Origin: Candidatus Obscuribacter sp.
GTDB taxonomy: Bacteria > Cyanobacteriota > Vampirovibrionia > Obscuribacterales > Obscuribacteraceae
Reading direction: 5' to 3'
DNA length: 38,647 nucleotides
Assembly: GCA_021772095.1 (NCBI GenBank)
Contig: JADYXR010000236.1
Location: forward strand, 1 to 38,647
The position numbers were made by a program, and so were the translations under genes. The notes below the pieces were generated by a model. That model saw nothing but the letters and a program-made list of their open reading frames with translations. It was not told the origin of the DNA and searched no databases. Below, one piece after another: positions 1 to 6,900 of the stretch (its first letter is position 1; every line of letters starts with the position of its first letter).

Positions 1-94
1 ATCCTCTTGAATTGGGTTCTGGTGTTGCAACCGAAACCATACCAGGCTAGTCCTGGAGGGGATCACCAAACTTTTCAACTAAACTCGGGACAAG

Positions 95-560
95 GCCCAC
101 TCGGGGTGTTGTCCATCGAGATGTAAAACCAGGCAATGTGATTTTATCGTTCCGACAAGGCGAACCAATATGCGCCAAGGTACTCGATTTCGGGCTTGCG
201 CAGATCGAACAGCAGCCGGATTCCGGCGAACAGCGCATTACCCAGCACGGTTGTGCGCTCGGCAGTCCCCTGTATATGAGCCCGGAGCAATGTCAGGGAC
301 GACCGGTTGATGCACGATCCGACATGTATTCGTTTGGTTGTCTGATGTACGAAGTTTTGAAGGGAGCCCCTCCATTCCGCGGAGACAGCGCGTTTGACAC
401 GATGAATCTGCATGTTCATCATCAACCGCCGCGACTCGATGATTTTATAACGTCTGCGAATCTGCGCCACGTAATCGGACGCTGTCTGGCTAAATCACCG
501 GATGAGCGTTTCGCCAGCGCGCAGGAAATTGCCAACGAGTTGAATCTCGTGGTGGCGTAG
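95..560 (+). pseudogene. Decayed Hanks-type Ser/Thr protein kinase, C-lobe only
   Basis: The catalytic half of a eukaryotic-like Ser/Thr kinase is readable: catalytic loop HRDVKPGN (114-137), the Mg-binding DFG, activation-segment end SPEQ (normally APE), DARSDMYSFG (subdomain IX) and the subdomain XI arginine in SPDERF. It ends with no transmembrane, PASTA or TPR extension. The 5' part is broken. In the HRD frame a TAG stops translation at 48-50 and no ATG follows before the catalytic loop. An AHSG, which normally precedes GVVHRD, is visible at 95-106 in a different frame, so at least one frameshift lies just upstream of the loop. That other frame also has a TAA at 80-82. No glycine loop or VAIK lysine is present within the window. 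A GTG at 138 would give a 140-residue ORF lacking the HRD motif, which could not phosphorylate. A sequencing error could explain the frameshift but not both stops. Confidence 0.7.
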
Positions 561-578
561 GCGGTGCCTTGAACGAAG

Positions 579-603
579 CGTAGGGGCGGCTCGGGAGCCG
601 CCC
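579..603. repeat. REP-like palindrome, copy A
   Basis: A perfect 9-bp inverted repeat (584-592 with 595-603, 2-nt centre) is preceded by CGTAGGGGCG. The same head starts the larger palindrome at 3426, so these look like members of one interspersed palindromic repeat family. It lies 19 bp after the kinase stop. Confidence 0.6.
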
Positions 604-623
604 ATGTTCTGCGTGTCGGTGGA

Positions 624-648
624 GGGCGGCTCTCGAGCCGCCCCTTTT
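624..648 (+). terminator. GC-rich hairpin plus T-run after the kinase remnant
   Basis: GGGCGGCTC (624-632) pairs perfectly with 635-643 and is followed by C-TTTT. The stem is identical in sequence to copy A 20 bp upstream. A repeat-family member has therefore either become, or by chance resembles, an intrinsic terminator for the kinase transcript. Confidence 0.5.
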
Positions 649-1087
649 ACAGGTGTTCTCGGGATACGCGATCTGTTTAGCGGTGTCTAAATGTGAGCGC
701 AAACTCATACAAAGGCGCATGTCATGAGGAGCTAGCGGCGCTCGCGTAATCTATGCGCCCAGTTTAGCTCGGTGTCATAAACGTTTGAGAAGCTTATTCA
801 GATTAGCTTTGCAGAGTTGCACCTATGTCGCCAACTGGCCATAACTCGCGTGAGCTGAGTTGGTTAATAACGCTTTAATTGCTTTACTCTTTGCCATTTT
901 GATACTCATGAGACATGTAACCAATAACCTTCCGCGTTAACACTCAAGACAAAAGCCAAGCTTCTCTGACTCACGAAAAACTCTCTCTCCACTCTCTTCT
1001 AGGGCGAGTTAGTCGTGGCTCGGTTCATCTGTGAGATTTCGATTGCTGTGCTTCTGCGGCTTTCGAACAGATTTCGCACACAAACCC
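649..1087. other. Non-coding stretch, no gene seen
   Basis: No ORF with a ribosome site or a recognisable product is visible on either strand. The stretch is AT-richer than its surroundings. A weak promoter-like pair (TTGCTT at 879-884, GATACT at 901-906) could serve the transporter downstream, but the match is poor and I would not rely on it. It probably contains the nucleoside transporter promoter. Confidence 0.4.
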
Positions 1088-1121
1088 CTTCCGGACGTTA
1101 GGCATAGCGAATGCCCGGAAG
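1088..1121 (+). promoter_or_regulatory. Two-part leader hairpin just upstream of the transporter ribosome site
   Basis: Outer stem 1088-1093/1116-1121 (CTTCCG with CGGAAG) and inner stem 1101-1105/1111-1115 (GGCAT with ATGCC) are separated by a 7-nt one-sided bulge (1094-1100). The apical loop is 5 nt. The structure ends 10 nt before the Shine-Dalgarno AGGAG (1132-1136). Its position suits translational control of the transporter mRNA, but I cannot assign it to a known riboswitch class. Confidence 0.4.
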
Positions 1122-1142
1122 CCTCATACATAGGAGACTCTT

Positions 1143-2393
1143 ATGGATCGATACATCGGTATTTTGGGCATCATCACCATCATCGGTGTCGGTGTCCTGC
1201 TTTCTGAGAACCGGCGCAAAATCAGCTGGCGCCTTGTTGGCATCGGGTTGACGTTCAACGTCATTCTCGGCCTGCTCATGCTGAAGATTCCCGGAACTAG
1301 CGAGGCATTCGCCGCGCTCGCCAAGGGCATCAACACGCTGGTCGATTTCTCGCTTGATGGTGCTGAGGCAGTGCTTGGTCCAACGATCACGCACGGCACG
1401 TTCATCAAGGACGCTACTGCACAACGCGAATTCATCTTCGCGGTGCACATCGGCTTCGCCATCATCTTCGTGATGGGGCTGATTTCGATTCTCTACTACT
1501 TCGGGCTGATTCAGCGCCTGGTCAACGTGATGGGACGCTTTCTCAGCAAGACGCTGGGGTTGTCCGGTCCCGAGTCACTCTCCTGCGCCGCCGCTGCCTT
1601 CGTCGGGCAGGTTGAATGTCAGCTTCTGATCAAGCCGTACATGGCCAACCTGACCAAGTCCGAATTGTTCACGACGATGACCTGTGCCATGGCCACCATC
1701 TCCGGTAGCGCTCTGGTCATGTACGTCGGCATGGGCATGCCCGGCAACTGGATCATCGCGGCTTCGTTCATGTCCGCGCTTAACGGCATCATCATGGCTA
1801 AAATCTTCGTGCCGGAAACCGAGCACGAGAAGCTGCTGACGAATGCCCAATGCGCTATTCCCGAGGAAAGCGTCAACGTCTTCGACGCTGCTCACCACGG
1901 CGTTACCGTCGGCTATGAGATTGCCGTCAAGGTGGTGACGATGGTGGCATTTGCCATCGCCTTCATGGCCATGGTCAACTTCGGGTTGGGCAAGTTCCTT
2001 GCCCTGTTCGGAATGCATGCGCAGATCCAGGACATCTTCGCCTACCCGTTCATGCCGATCGCCTGGCTTCTGGGCGTGCCCTGGCATGAGTGCTTCCACA
2101 TCGGCCGATTGATGGCTACCGAGCTCCTCTTCAATGAGGTCGTCTCCTACGGCGAACTCGCTCCAGTCATTCATGGCGCCGGTGCCTACGTTCTGGCTGC
2201 CCGGACCCAGCTGATCGCGACCGTCGCACTCTGCGGCTTCGCGCACCTGGGCTCACTTGGGATTAACATCGGCGGTCTTGGAGCCATGGCTCCCAGCCGC
2301 AAGGGTGAAATCGCCAAGATCGCGTTCAAGTCGATGATGGTGGCCAACATGGCGACCTGGTTGTCGGCTGCGATTTGCGGGCTGATGTTCTAG
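1143..2393 (+). CDS. nupC: Concentrative nucleoside transporter (CNT/NupC family)
   Basis: A 416-residue inner-membrane symporter, the normal length for bacterial CNT proteins, expected to import nucleosides with Na+ or H+. Visible family features are an N-terminal hydrophobic helix pair and the re-entrant-loop block GPESLS...GQVE (Q156 and E158, the GQ-T-E nucleobase site of characterised CNTs). Next come PYMANLTKSEL and MATISGSAL, the second-half NEVVSY (E332), and the closing CGFAHLGSLGI-IGGLGAM. The Asn normally found in the final CGFAN motif is His here (H368); the following Ser (S371) is kept. The start is chosen by AGGAG at 1132-1136, 6 nt before ATG. A cytidine deaminase follows 229 bp downstream on the same strand, so the likely role is pyrimidine nucleoside uptake and salvage. 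Family assignment is firm; the exact substrate is not. Confidence 0.93.
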   Translation: MDRYIGILGIITIIGVGVLLSENRRKISWRLVGIGLTFNVILGLLMLKIPGTSEAFAALAKGINTLVDFSLDGAEAVLGPTITHGTFIKDATAQREFIFAVHIGFAIIFVMGLISILYYFGLIQRLVNVMGRFLSKTLGLSGPESLSCAAAAFVGQVECQLLIKPYMANLTKSELFTTMTCAMATISGSALVMYVGMGMPGNWIIAASFMSALNGIIMAKIFVPETEHEKLLTNAQCAIPEESVNVFDAAHHGVTVGYEIAVKVVTMVAFAIAFMAMVNFGLGKFLALFGMHAQIQDIFAYPFMPIAWLLGVPWHECFHIGRLMATELLFNEVVSYGELAPVIHGAGAYVLAARTQLIATVALCGFAHLGSLGINIGGLGAMAPSRKGEIAKIAFKSMMVANMATWLSAAICGLMF

Positions 2394-2451
2394 ACGAACT
2401 CTTCGGCTCAAGAGCTTGAAGGGTGCTGTCGGTAGCAGTTAGTTAAACATG

Positions 2452-2497
2452 CCGGCACGAGCTGTTTTGGCGAACCATCGCCAAGCAGCCGTGCCGG
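2452..2497 (+). promoter_or_regulatory. Long segmented stem-loop between nupC and cdd
   Basis: Three collinear helices form one long hairpin: 2452-2459/2490-2497 (CCGGCACG with CGTGCCGG), 2461-2464/2486-2489 (GCTG/CAGC) and 2469-2472/2479-2482 (GGCG/CGCC) with loop AACCAT. There is no T-run directly after it, so it is a poor intrinsic terminator. It could stabilise the upstream message, or attenuate or separate expression of the two genes. Confidence 0.5.
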
Positions 2498-2622
2498 TGT
2501 TTCGACGGTTATCTGGAAACAGCGTGGTGTCGTTTCTGCGGCATCATTGAGCTGTTTCTCATGACAGCGTGGCTGCCGATTGGCGCCACTGCTGTTCGGT
2601 TAGCAAACGAAAATGAGGAACT

Positions 2623-3225
2623 ATGTGCACCACCAAAGGTGATACCAAAGCATGCGGCAGTTGTGGCAAGTGTGGCAAGGCGAAGAATCTCGTCGTCACC
2701 ACCACAAACCGCCAACCCGTAATCGTCGCTCCGACGTTGATCGCGGTGTCCGCCGAAGACCAGCCCCTTTACCGGAAGCTGATCGAGGCCGCGAAAAAGG
2801 GCGCAGAAGTCGCTTATCGTCCCTACTCGCAATACAACGTCGGCGCTGCGGTGCTGACCTTCGACGGCAAGATCTTTACCGGCTGCAATGTCGAGAACGC
2901 CGGTTACACGCAGACCAAGCACGCCGAAGAGGTGGCCATCACCAGTGCCATCGTTGACGGTGTCCTGGCTCGTGCCGAAGCGGCCGGACTGACGCAGTTT
3001 CAGGCCTTCCTCGCGATCGCCGTGTACGCGCCCAAGGGCAGTGACCCGTGGCCGTGCTGCAACTGCCGACAGTCGCTCAGCGAATTCGGCTTCGACATGC
3101 ACGTGATCGGCGTCGGCCCGGACGAGGCTGCTGATGACACCATCCTCTGCCTGACCCTCGGGCAGTTGATTCCCCATCCCTTCCCGATTGCCGAAGTGCT
3201 GGCCAGCGTCCGCGGCACGAAGTAG
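2623..3225 (+). CDS. cdd: Cytidine deaminase with a Cys-rich N-terminal extension
   Basis: It hydrolytically deaminates cytidine/deoxycytidine to uridine/deoxyuridine in the cytoplasm (family knowledge). The catalytic core is clear: substrate loop YSQYNVGAAVLT, then TGCNVENAGY. The zinc ligand and proton shuttle lie in H100-A-E102, and the two zinc cysteines in P144-C145-C-N-C148. The HAE form is the E. coli-like variant rather than the CAE form of small tetrameric enzymes. At 200 residues it is longer than tetrameric enzymes (about 130) and shorter than the E. coli type (about 294). The extra N-terminus (about 45 residues) contains C2, C11, C14 and C17 in a CxxCxxC arrangement, suggesting an additional metal site. 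The start is supported by TGAGGA at 2614-2619, 3 nt before ATG. It follows nupC on the same strand and is followed by a strong terminator. Confidence 0.92.
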   Translation: MCTTKGDTKACGSCGKCGKAKNLVVTTTNRQPVIVAPTLIAVSAEDQPLYRKLIEAAKKGAEVAYRPYSQYNVGAAVLTFDGKIFTGCNVENAGYTQTKHAEEVAITSAIVDGVLARAEAAGLTQFQAFLAIAVYAPKGSDPWPCCNCRQSLSEFGFDMHVIGVGPDEAADDTILCLTLGQLIPHPFPIAEVLASVRGTK

Positions 3226-3251
3226 TTCGCTTCTTCGACCGCGACTAATCA

Positions 3252-3298
3252 AAGGCGCCCGACCTCTCGTTGCTCAGGCAACGTTTGGTCGGCGCCTT
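3252..3298 (+). promoter_or_regulatory. Branched perfect stem-loop after cdd
   Basis: Stem 3252-3259/3291-3298 (AAGGCGCC/GGCGCCTT) continues after a 1-nt bulge as 3261-3264/3287-3290 and is capped by 3268-3273/3278-3283 (CGTTGC/GCAACG, loop TCAG). It lies 27 bp past the cdd stop and 4 bp before a second hairpin. It probably forms part of the cdd 3' end or termination region. Confidence 0.55.
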
Positions 3299-3301
3299 CA
3301 G

Positions 3302-3330
3302 GAGGCACCATTTACGGTGCCTCTTTCCTT
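3302..3330 (+). terminator. Intrinsic terminator of nupC-cdd
   Basis: GAGGCACC (3302-3309) pairs with GGTGCCTC (3316-3323) around a 6-nt loop, followed by TTTCCTT. It faces the convergent small minus-strand gene at 3611-3808. Confidence 0.75.
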
Positions 3331-3425
3331 GGGATTATTATACTAAAAGAGATAGTAAAATTGTAGTTGAGGGTTATGTCGTCACTTGCGGACGTCGATT
3401 ACGCTGTCCTGCTGCCGGTTATAGA

Positions 3426-3455
3426 CGTAGGGGCGACGCATGCGTCGCCCCTACG
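3426..3455. repeat. Exact 30-bp palindrome (REP-like family)
   Basis: All 15 bases at 3426-3440 are mirrored by 3441-3455 with no central loop; the core is GGGGCGACGCA. The head CGTAGGGGCG is shared with the palindrome at 579-603. Such palindromes are widespread interspersed non-coding repeats in bacteria. The copy sits between convergent genes, a typical REP location. Confidence 0.75.
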
Positions 3456-3485
3456 ATATTCCAGTCGACCAGCACCGCCTCGCGG

Positions 3486-3525
3486 GTTTAAACAAATCGG
3501 CTCGGCGTATGGGGTACACCGAGCC
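3486..3525 (-). terminator. Minus-strand terminator for the first small acidic gene
   Basis: Stem 3499-3509/3515-3525 is 11 bp with one mismatch that becomes a G-U wobble only in minus-strand RNA. In that orientation the hairpin is followed by GATTTGTTT. It lies 86 bp downstream of the stop of the small gene at 3611, which supports that gene being transcribed. Confidence 0.6.
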
Positions 3526-3610
3526 TCAATGTTTTCCATTTGCTCTGCGCTTGGGGGGGGGCGGAGTTTGGATTATGTCTTTGCCTTATTCATTGAAAAT
3601 CTATTCGAAT

Positions 3611-3808
3611 CTAATTCCAAACTCGACCAGCCGGTTTCGAGGGAAGCAAGTCTGAAAGCAAGTCTGAAAGCAATTCCTCAGCCAGTAGCATGTCGATGTT
3701 AGCAACTTCTGCTGGATCCGGTTCTTTGCGGGGAGGCTGCTGACCGACTACCATATCGCTGATGAACAGCTCGGGAAGGTGATAGTTAGGTGGTGCGGAA
3801 TTTGTCAT
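3611..3808 (-). CDS. Small acidic conserved protein A, divergent partner of giant gene 1
   Basis: A 65-residue protein with no recognised family. It is acidic (ten D/E against four K/R), Pro-rich in the middle and predicted helical at the end. It matches the protein encoded at 13649-13825 in two blocks: an N-terminal N-Y/F-x-LPEL...D-M and a C-terminal DMLLA-E/Q-ELLSDL. Both genes sit immediately upstream of, and divergent from, a giant gene. Translation is supported by GAGG (complement of 3814-3817) 5 nt before ATG. A TATGAT -10 box lies at 3838-3843 on the minus strand, and a minus-strand terminator lies downstream. A 12-bp tandem duplication gives an extra LLSD. It could be an immunity- or chaperone-like binder or a regulator of the giant protein, or a peptide precursor. 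The function is unknown. Confidence 0.7.
   Translation of the reverse strand: MTNSAPPNYHLPELFISDMVVGQQPPRKEPDPAEVANIDMLLAEELLSDLLSDLLPSKPAGRVWN
3645..3668. repeat. 12-bp tandem duplication inside small gene A
   Basis: AGCAAGTCTGAA occurs twice back to back (3645-3656, 3657-3668). On the minus strand it encodes LLSD-LLSD, absent from the paralogue at 13649-13825, so it is a recent in-frame duplication. Confidence 0.85.
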
Positions 3809-3975
3809 TTTTGCCTCGGAATTTGTTCGATGGCAATATCATAAGTTCGGCGAGTTGACCAAATCTTGGCAGATCTGACCAACTTTCGACCAAGTGAAAA
3901 TTTCCCTGTCCAAAGTGGCGATCGATCAGGGTACAACTAACCAAGCAACGAAATTGAAAGAAGGAACGTACACGA
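3809..3975. promoter_or_regulatory. Divergent promoter/operator region, cassette 1
   Basis: Shared with 13826-14019. Conserved elements are a 22-bp block (3826-3847, one mismatch to 13853-13874) containing a minus-strand TATGAT at 3838-3843, and GACCAA at 3857-3862, 3877-3882 and 3888-3893. A palindrome CCAA-ATC-TTGG lies at 3859-3869, overlapping the first box. On the plus side are TGTCCA (3908-3913) and TACAAC (3932-3937), separated by 18 bp, inside a second conserved stretch ending GGGTACA. Conservation between the cassettes outside coding sequence argues for a common transcription factor acting on both divergent genes. Box spacing of 20 and 11 bp places two boxes about one helical turn apart. 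Confidence 0.75.
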
Positions 3976-6900
3976 ATGGAACCGGAAAATCCTCGCCCCG
4001 ATGATGCGACGAAAGCGCAAAAACCGGAGACGAAAAAAGAACCTTCATCCGATTTAGCTTCTTACGATTTACCCACATCCGTAGCTATGGCGTTGCAGGC
4101 CGATGCTGACCGGGATTTGTTGACGCTTGAAGCCGCGCCTAAGGCAGAGAATCCAGCGGCTATTGATAAGCCTGATCCAGCCGCACAAACCAAATTAGCC
4201 GCACTCTTTCAGGGCGTCGAGAGCCAATCCGCCTTAAAAGGTCGCGTCCAGTCAACTGCTGCGACGGATTTTCAGAGCCTTGGCGTGACCGTTAAACCGC
4301 TTGCTGATGGCACGCTGGGTGCTTCAGTGTCTTTTGAATTTCCACACGCACGCCAGTTGCGTGGTGATGCCGGTGTGAAAACCAATTACACGAAATCTCC
4401 AGCCGAGGCTCCCTCATATAAAGGAGAAAAGATTCAGACAATCATTGTCACTCCGCCGGATCGAAGAAACCCGGAAGGCACAATCGTGATCGAAACTGCA
4501 AAAGGGCAAATCTCGCTCAGTCCAACCGAGCGTCATCATTTTGTAGCTCCTGCGGTTTTTAACTTCGTTGATAGCGACGGAAATAAAGTTGCGATTTTAG
4601 GCAATGGTGACAAAACCATTGACCATAAAGATGGAACGCGCACCACGCAATTCGGTCCTTTCGATGGCGAAAAGCGGCAATTCAAGCGCGAGGTTGTGAA
4701 CGCCGATCAGAAATCATCAGTTACGTATTTTCAGGACGGTCGCCGAAGCATTGCATTCGACCCAGAGCGTGCCGACGGCAATGTATCCGTGACAGAACTT
4801 CCTCGTGGCGGCGCGTTTGCCTATGAAGCCAAGTTTTTAAAGCCACCATCTGAAGTGCCTGAGAATCTTGCCGAGTGTACTAAAGCTTTCGGTAAAGCCA
4901 CTACTACTGGTGACCGAAATGAGCAATTGAAACAGCTCAAAAAGCTTGCGGAACTCGAGCAGCAATCGCCCGGCGCAAAGCTTGTACTAGATAAATTCGC
5001 TGCTGCCAGCCTTGAGAATTTGGGCATGGTTCGATATGCCAGATTGGATCAAGACGGTGGTCCGATTGGCGTCCTTTTCGGTCTGGGTTCGCTGCCTTCA
5101 AAAGAGCGACTTGATGTGCTTCGTGTTGCCGCTCGTGATTTGCGCGCCACCGCAGACAGTGGCGCGCTCAGTCCAGACCAATGGACTATGGCCGTTCGCG
5201 GAATGGCGTTTGCACTGCGGGACAGCAAAGGTGAAGCCGCCAAGAATGGCGAGGTTGGTCTGCCTGATCAGTTCGCCGGACTGCTCGAAAAAGGGATCAA
5301 CGGTCCTGGTCGAGAAGCCGCGATGAATGCGGTTTTCGATATGATCAAATTGGGTGGCAAGCCCAGCGTTAAGGAATTGGAACTGGCTGAGCCGTTTGTG
5401 CCAATCTGTATAACTGGCTTGAGCAAAGCTTATGCGGAGACGGGGTCTTTTAGTAACAACGGTTTTTCCAAACAACTCGACGATTTAAAACTGCTGTCTG
5501 AAAATGGTAATCGTGCAGCTGGTCTGATCATGACTGCCATTAAGGATGGTCAGGTCGAGAAGGCGGCCGCCGACCTCAAAGCTCCGCTCAAAGATGGCGC
5601 GCCTGCCGATGTTCGCAAAGGTGCAGCTGACGACAATGCAGACGACGACAGTGAGACCTTCGAGACGTCAGCAATGCTCGACGAAGGCGATGATCCGGCC
5701 GAAAAGAAAACTGAAAAGACTCCTGCCCAGCTGTTAAAGGAAAAAGATGACGGATTTGATGAATTGCTCAAACGTCTTGATAAGGAAATCGACAAAGAAA
5801 AGACTGAGTTCGACATTATGTCGGAAGCGCTTCGAAAGGCACGAGCTGAGTCTCTTGGTCTGCGAATTAAATCGGGCACCATCCTAGCGCAGGAAGAAGA
5901 AGCTGACGAAAAACAAGACAAGGAAAAACTGGATGTTTACTCCAAGCAACTGGCTGACCTGAGAAGGCTCGACAAAGACGCGGAGAATGCCGAGCGCAGA
6001 ATATTCGAGCACTTACCGGAAGGCATAAAAGCACGAACGATGAAGTCCGTCGTGCAGATCTCCAGCGGCAAGGATGAGCACATTGAAAAGGGCGAAATGC
6101 AACTCTGTCGCCTGGTTAAGGAGAACCCTCAACTGGCGACCAACAAACAGTTTCGCGATCTGGTTCTGCTCAGTTATGCCGAGATGGCTGCCGCGCGCGA
6201 ACTTCGCGGGCTGGGTGAATGGAAGCCAAAAGTCAAACCCGAAGATGTCCTCACGGGCAAAGCGGAAGCGCCCAAAGACGGCGGTCCTGCCGATCCGATC
6301 GAACTTCTGAAAAAAGCCAACCAAGTATTTTTCCAGGACGATGGTGGTGGCATTGAAAAAGCGACTCCGTTGTTTCAACAAGCGATCGCAGCGCAAAAGG
6401 CTCAGGATCTGCTAAGCGACAAAAGTAGAGTGCAGTTGTTTATCTCAAGTTTGGGGCAGGATGCAAAAATCGCTCAGAACTCTCAAGCCGGAAAAGACGT
6501 CCAAGAGCTAGTCAAAGAGCGCATCGCGCACAAAGGTCTGGAAGAAAAAGCCGCAGATAAAGCTGATTCGGCCAGGGATGTCTACTCGAGTCTGCGAATG
6601 AATTATGCCTTCGCCAGAATCGCAAGCGGAAAGCCCACGCTGTATGAGGACGCGGTCAAGGACGTTATGGCTTGTCTGCGAGACAACCCTTCAATGTCGT
6701 TCGACGGGGGATTTCAAACCAACTGTCGTCAGGCATTCAAAGCGCATGCACAGAATCGCAAAGCCATTGATGAAGCGATCGCGGCAGGCCAAAAGGAAGA
6801 ACCGAAGCCAGTCTACAACGATCTCGATCTGAATAAAATTGCCCGCAATGGCGGAGGAAAAGATGCGCCGCTGGAAAGGTACACTTCCGATGATCTCACA

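Larger units (their letters stand above)
3331..3610. other. Convergent intergenic region with palindrome and G9 run
   Basis: No convincing gene. It holds an exact palindrome (3426-3455), a minus-strand terminator (3486-3525) and a run of nine G (3553-3561). Short plus-strand ORFs crossing it run through these structures and lack ribosome sites, so I do not call them. Confidence 0.6.

Noticed and set aside
879..906. Possible sigma-70 promoter for nupC
   Set aside because: TTGCTT and GATACT match the consensus poorly and nothing else supports the site.
1575..2246. 223-codon minus-strand ORF across the nucleoside transporter
   Set aside because: Antisense shadow of a well-supported transporter gene; rich in His/Asp/Gly with no domain.
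3553..3561. Run of nine G as a possible phase-variation tract
   Set aside because: It is not inside a supported gene nor between a promoter's -35 and -10. It is more likely neutral or a sequencing-length uncertainty.
3270..3702. Short plus-strand ORFs between cdd and small gene A
   Set aside because: They cross a terminator, a palindrome and the antisense of small gene A, lack ribosome sites and have no familiar motif.
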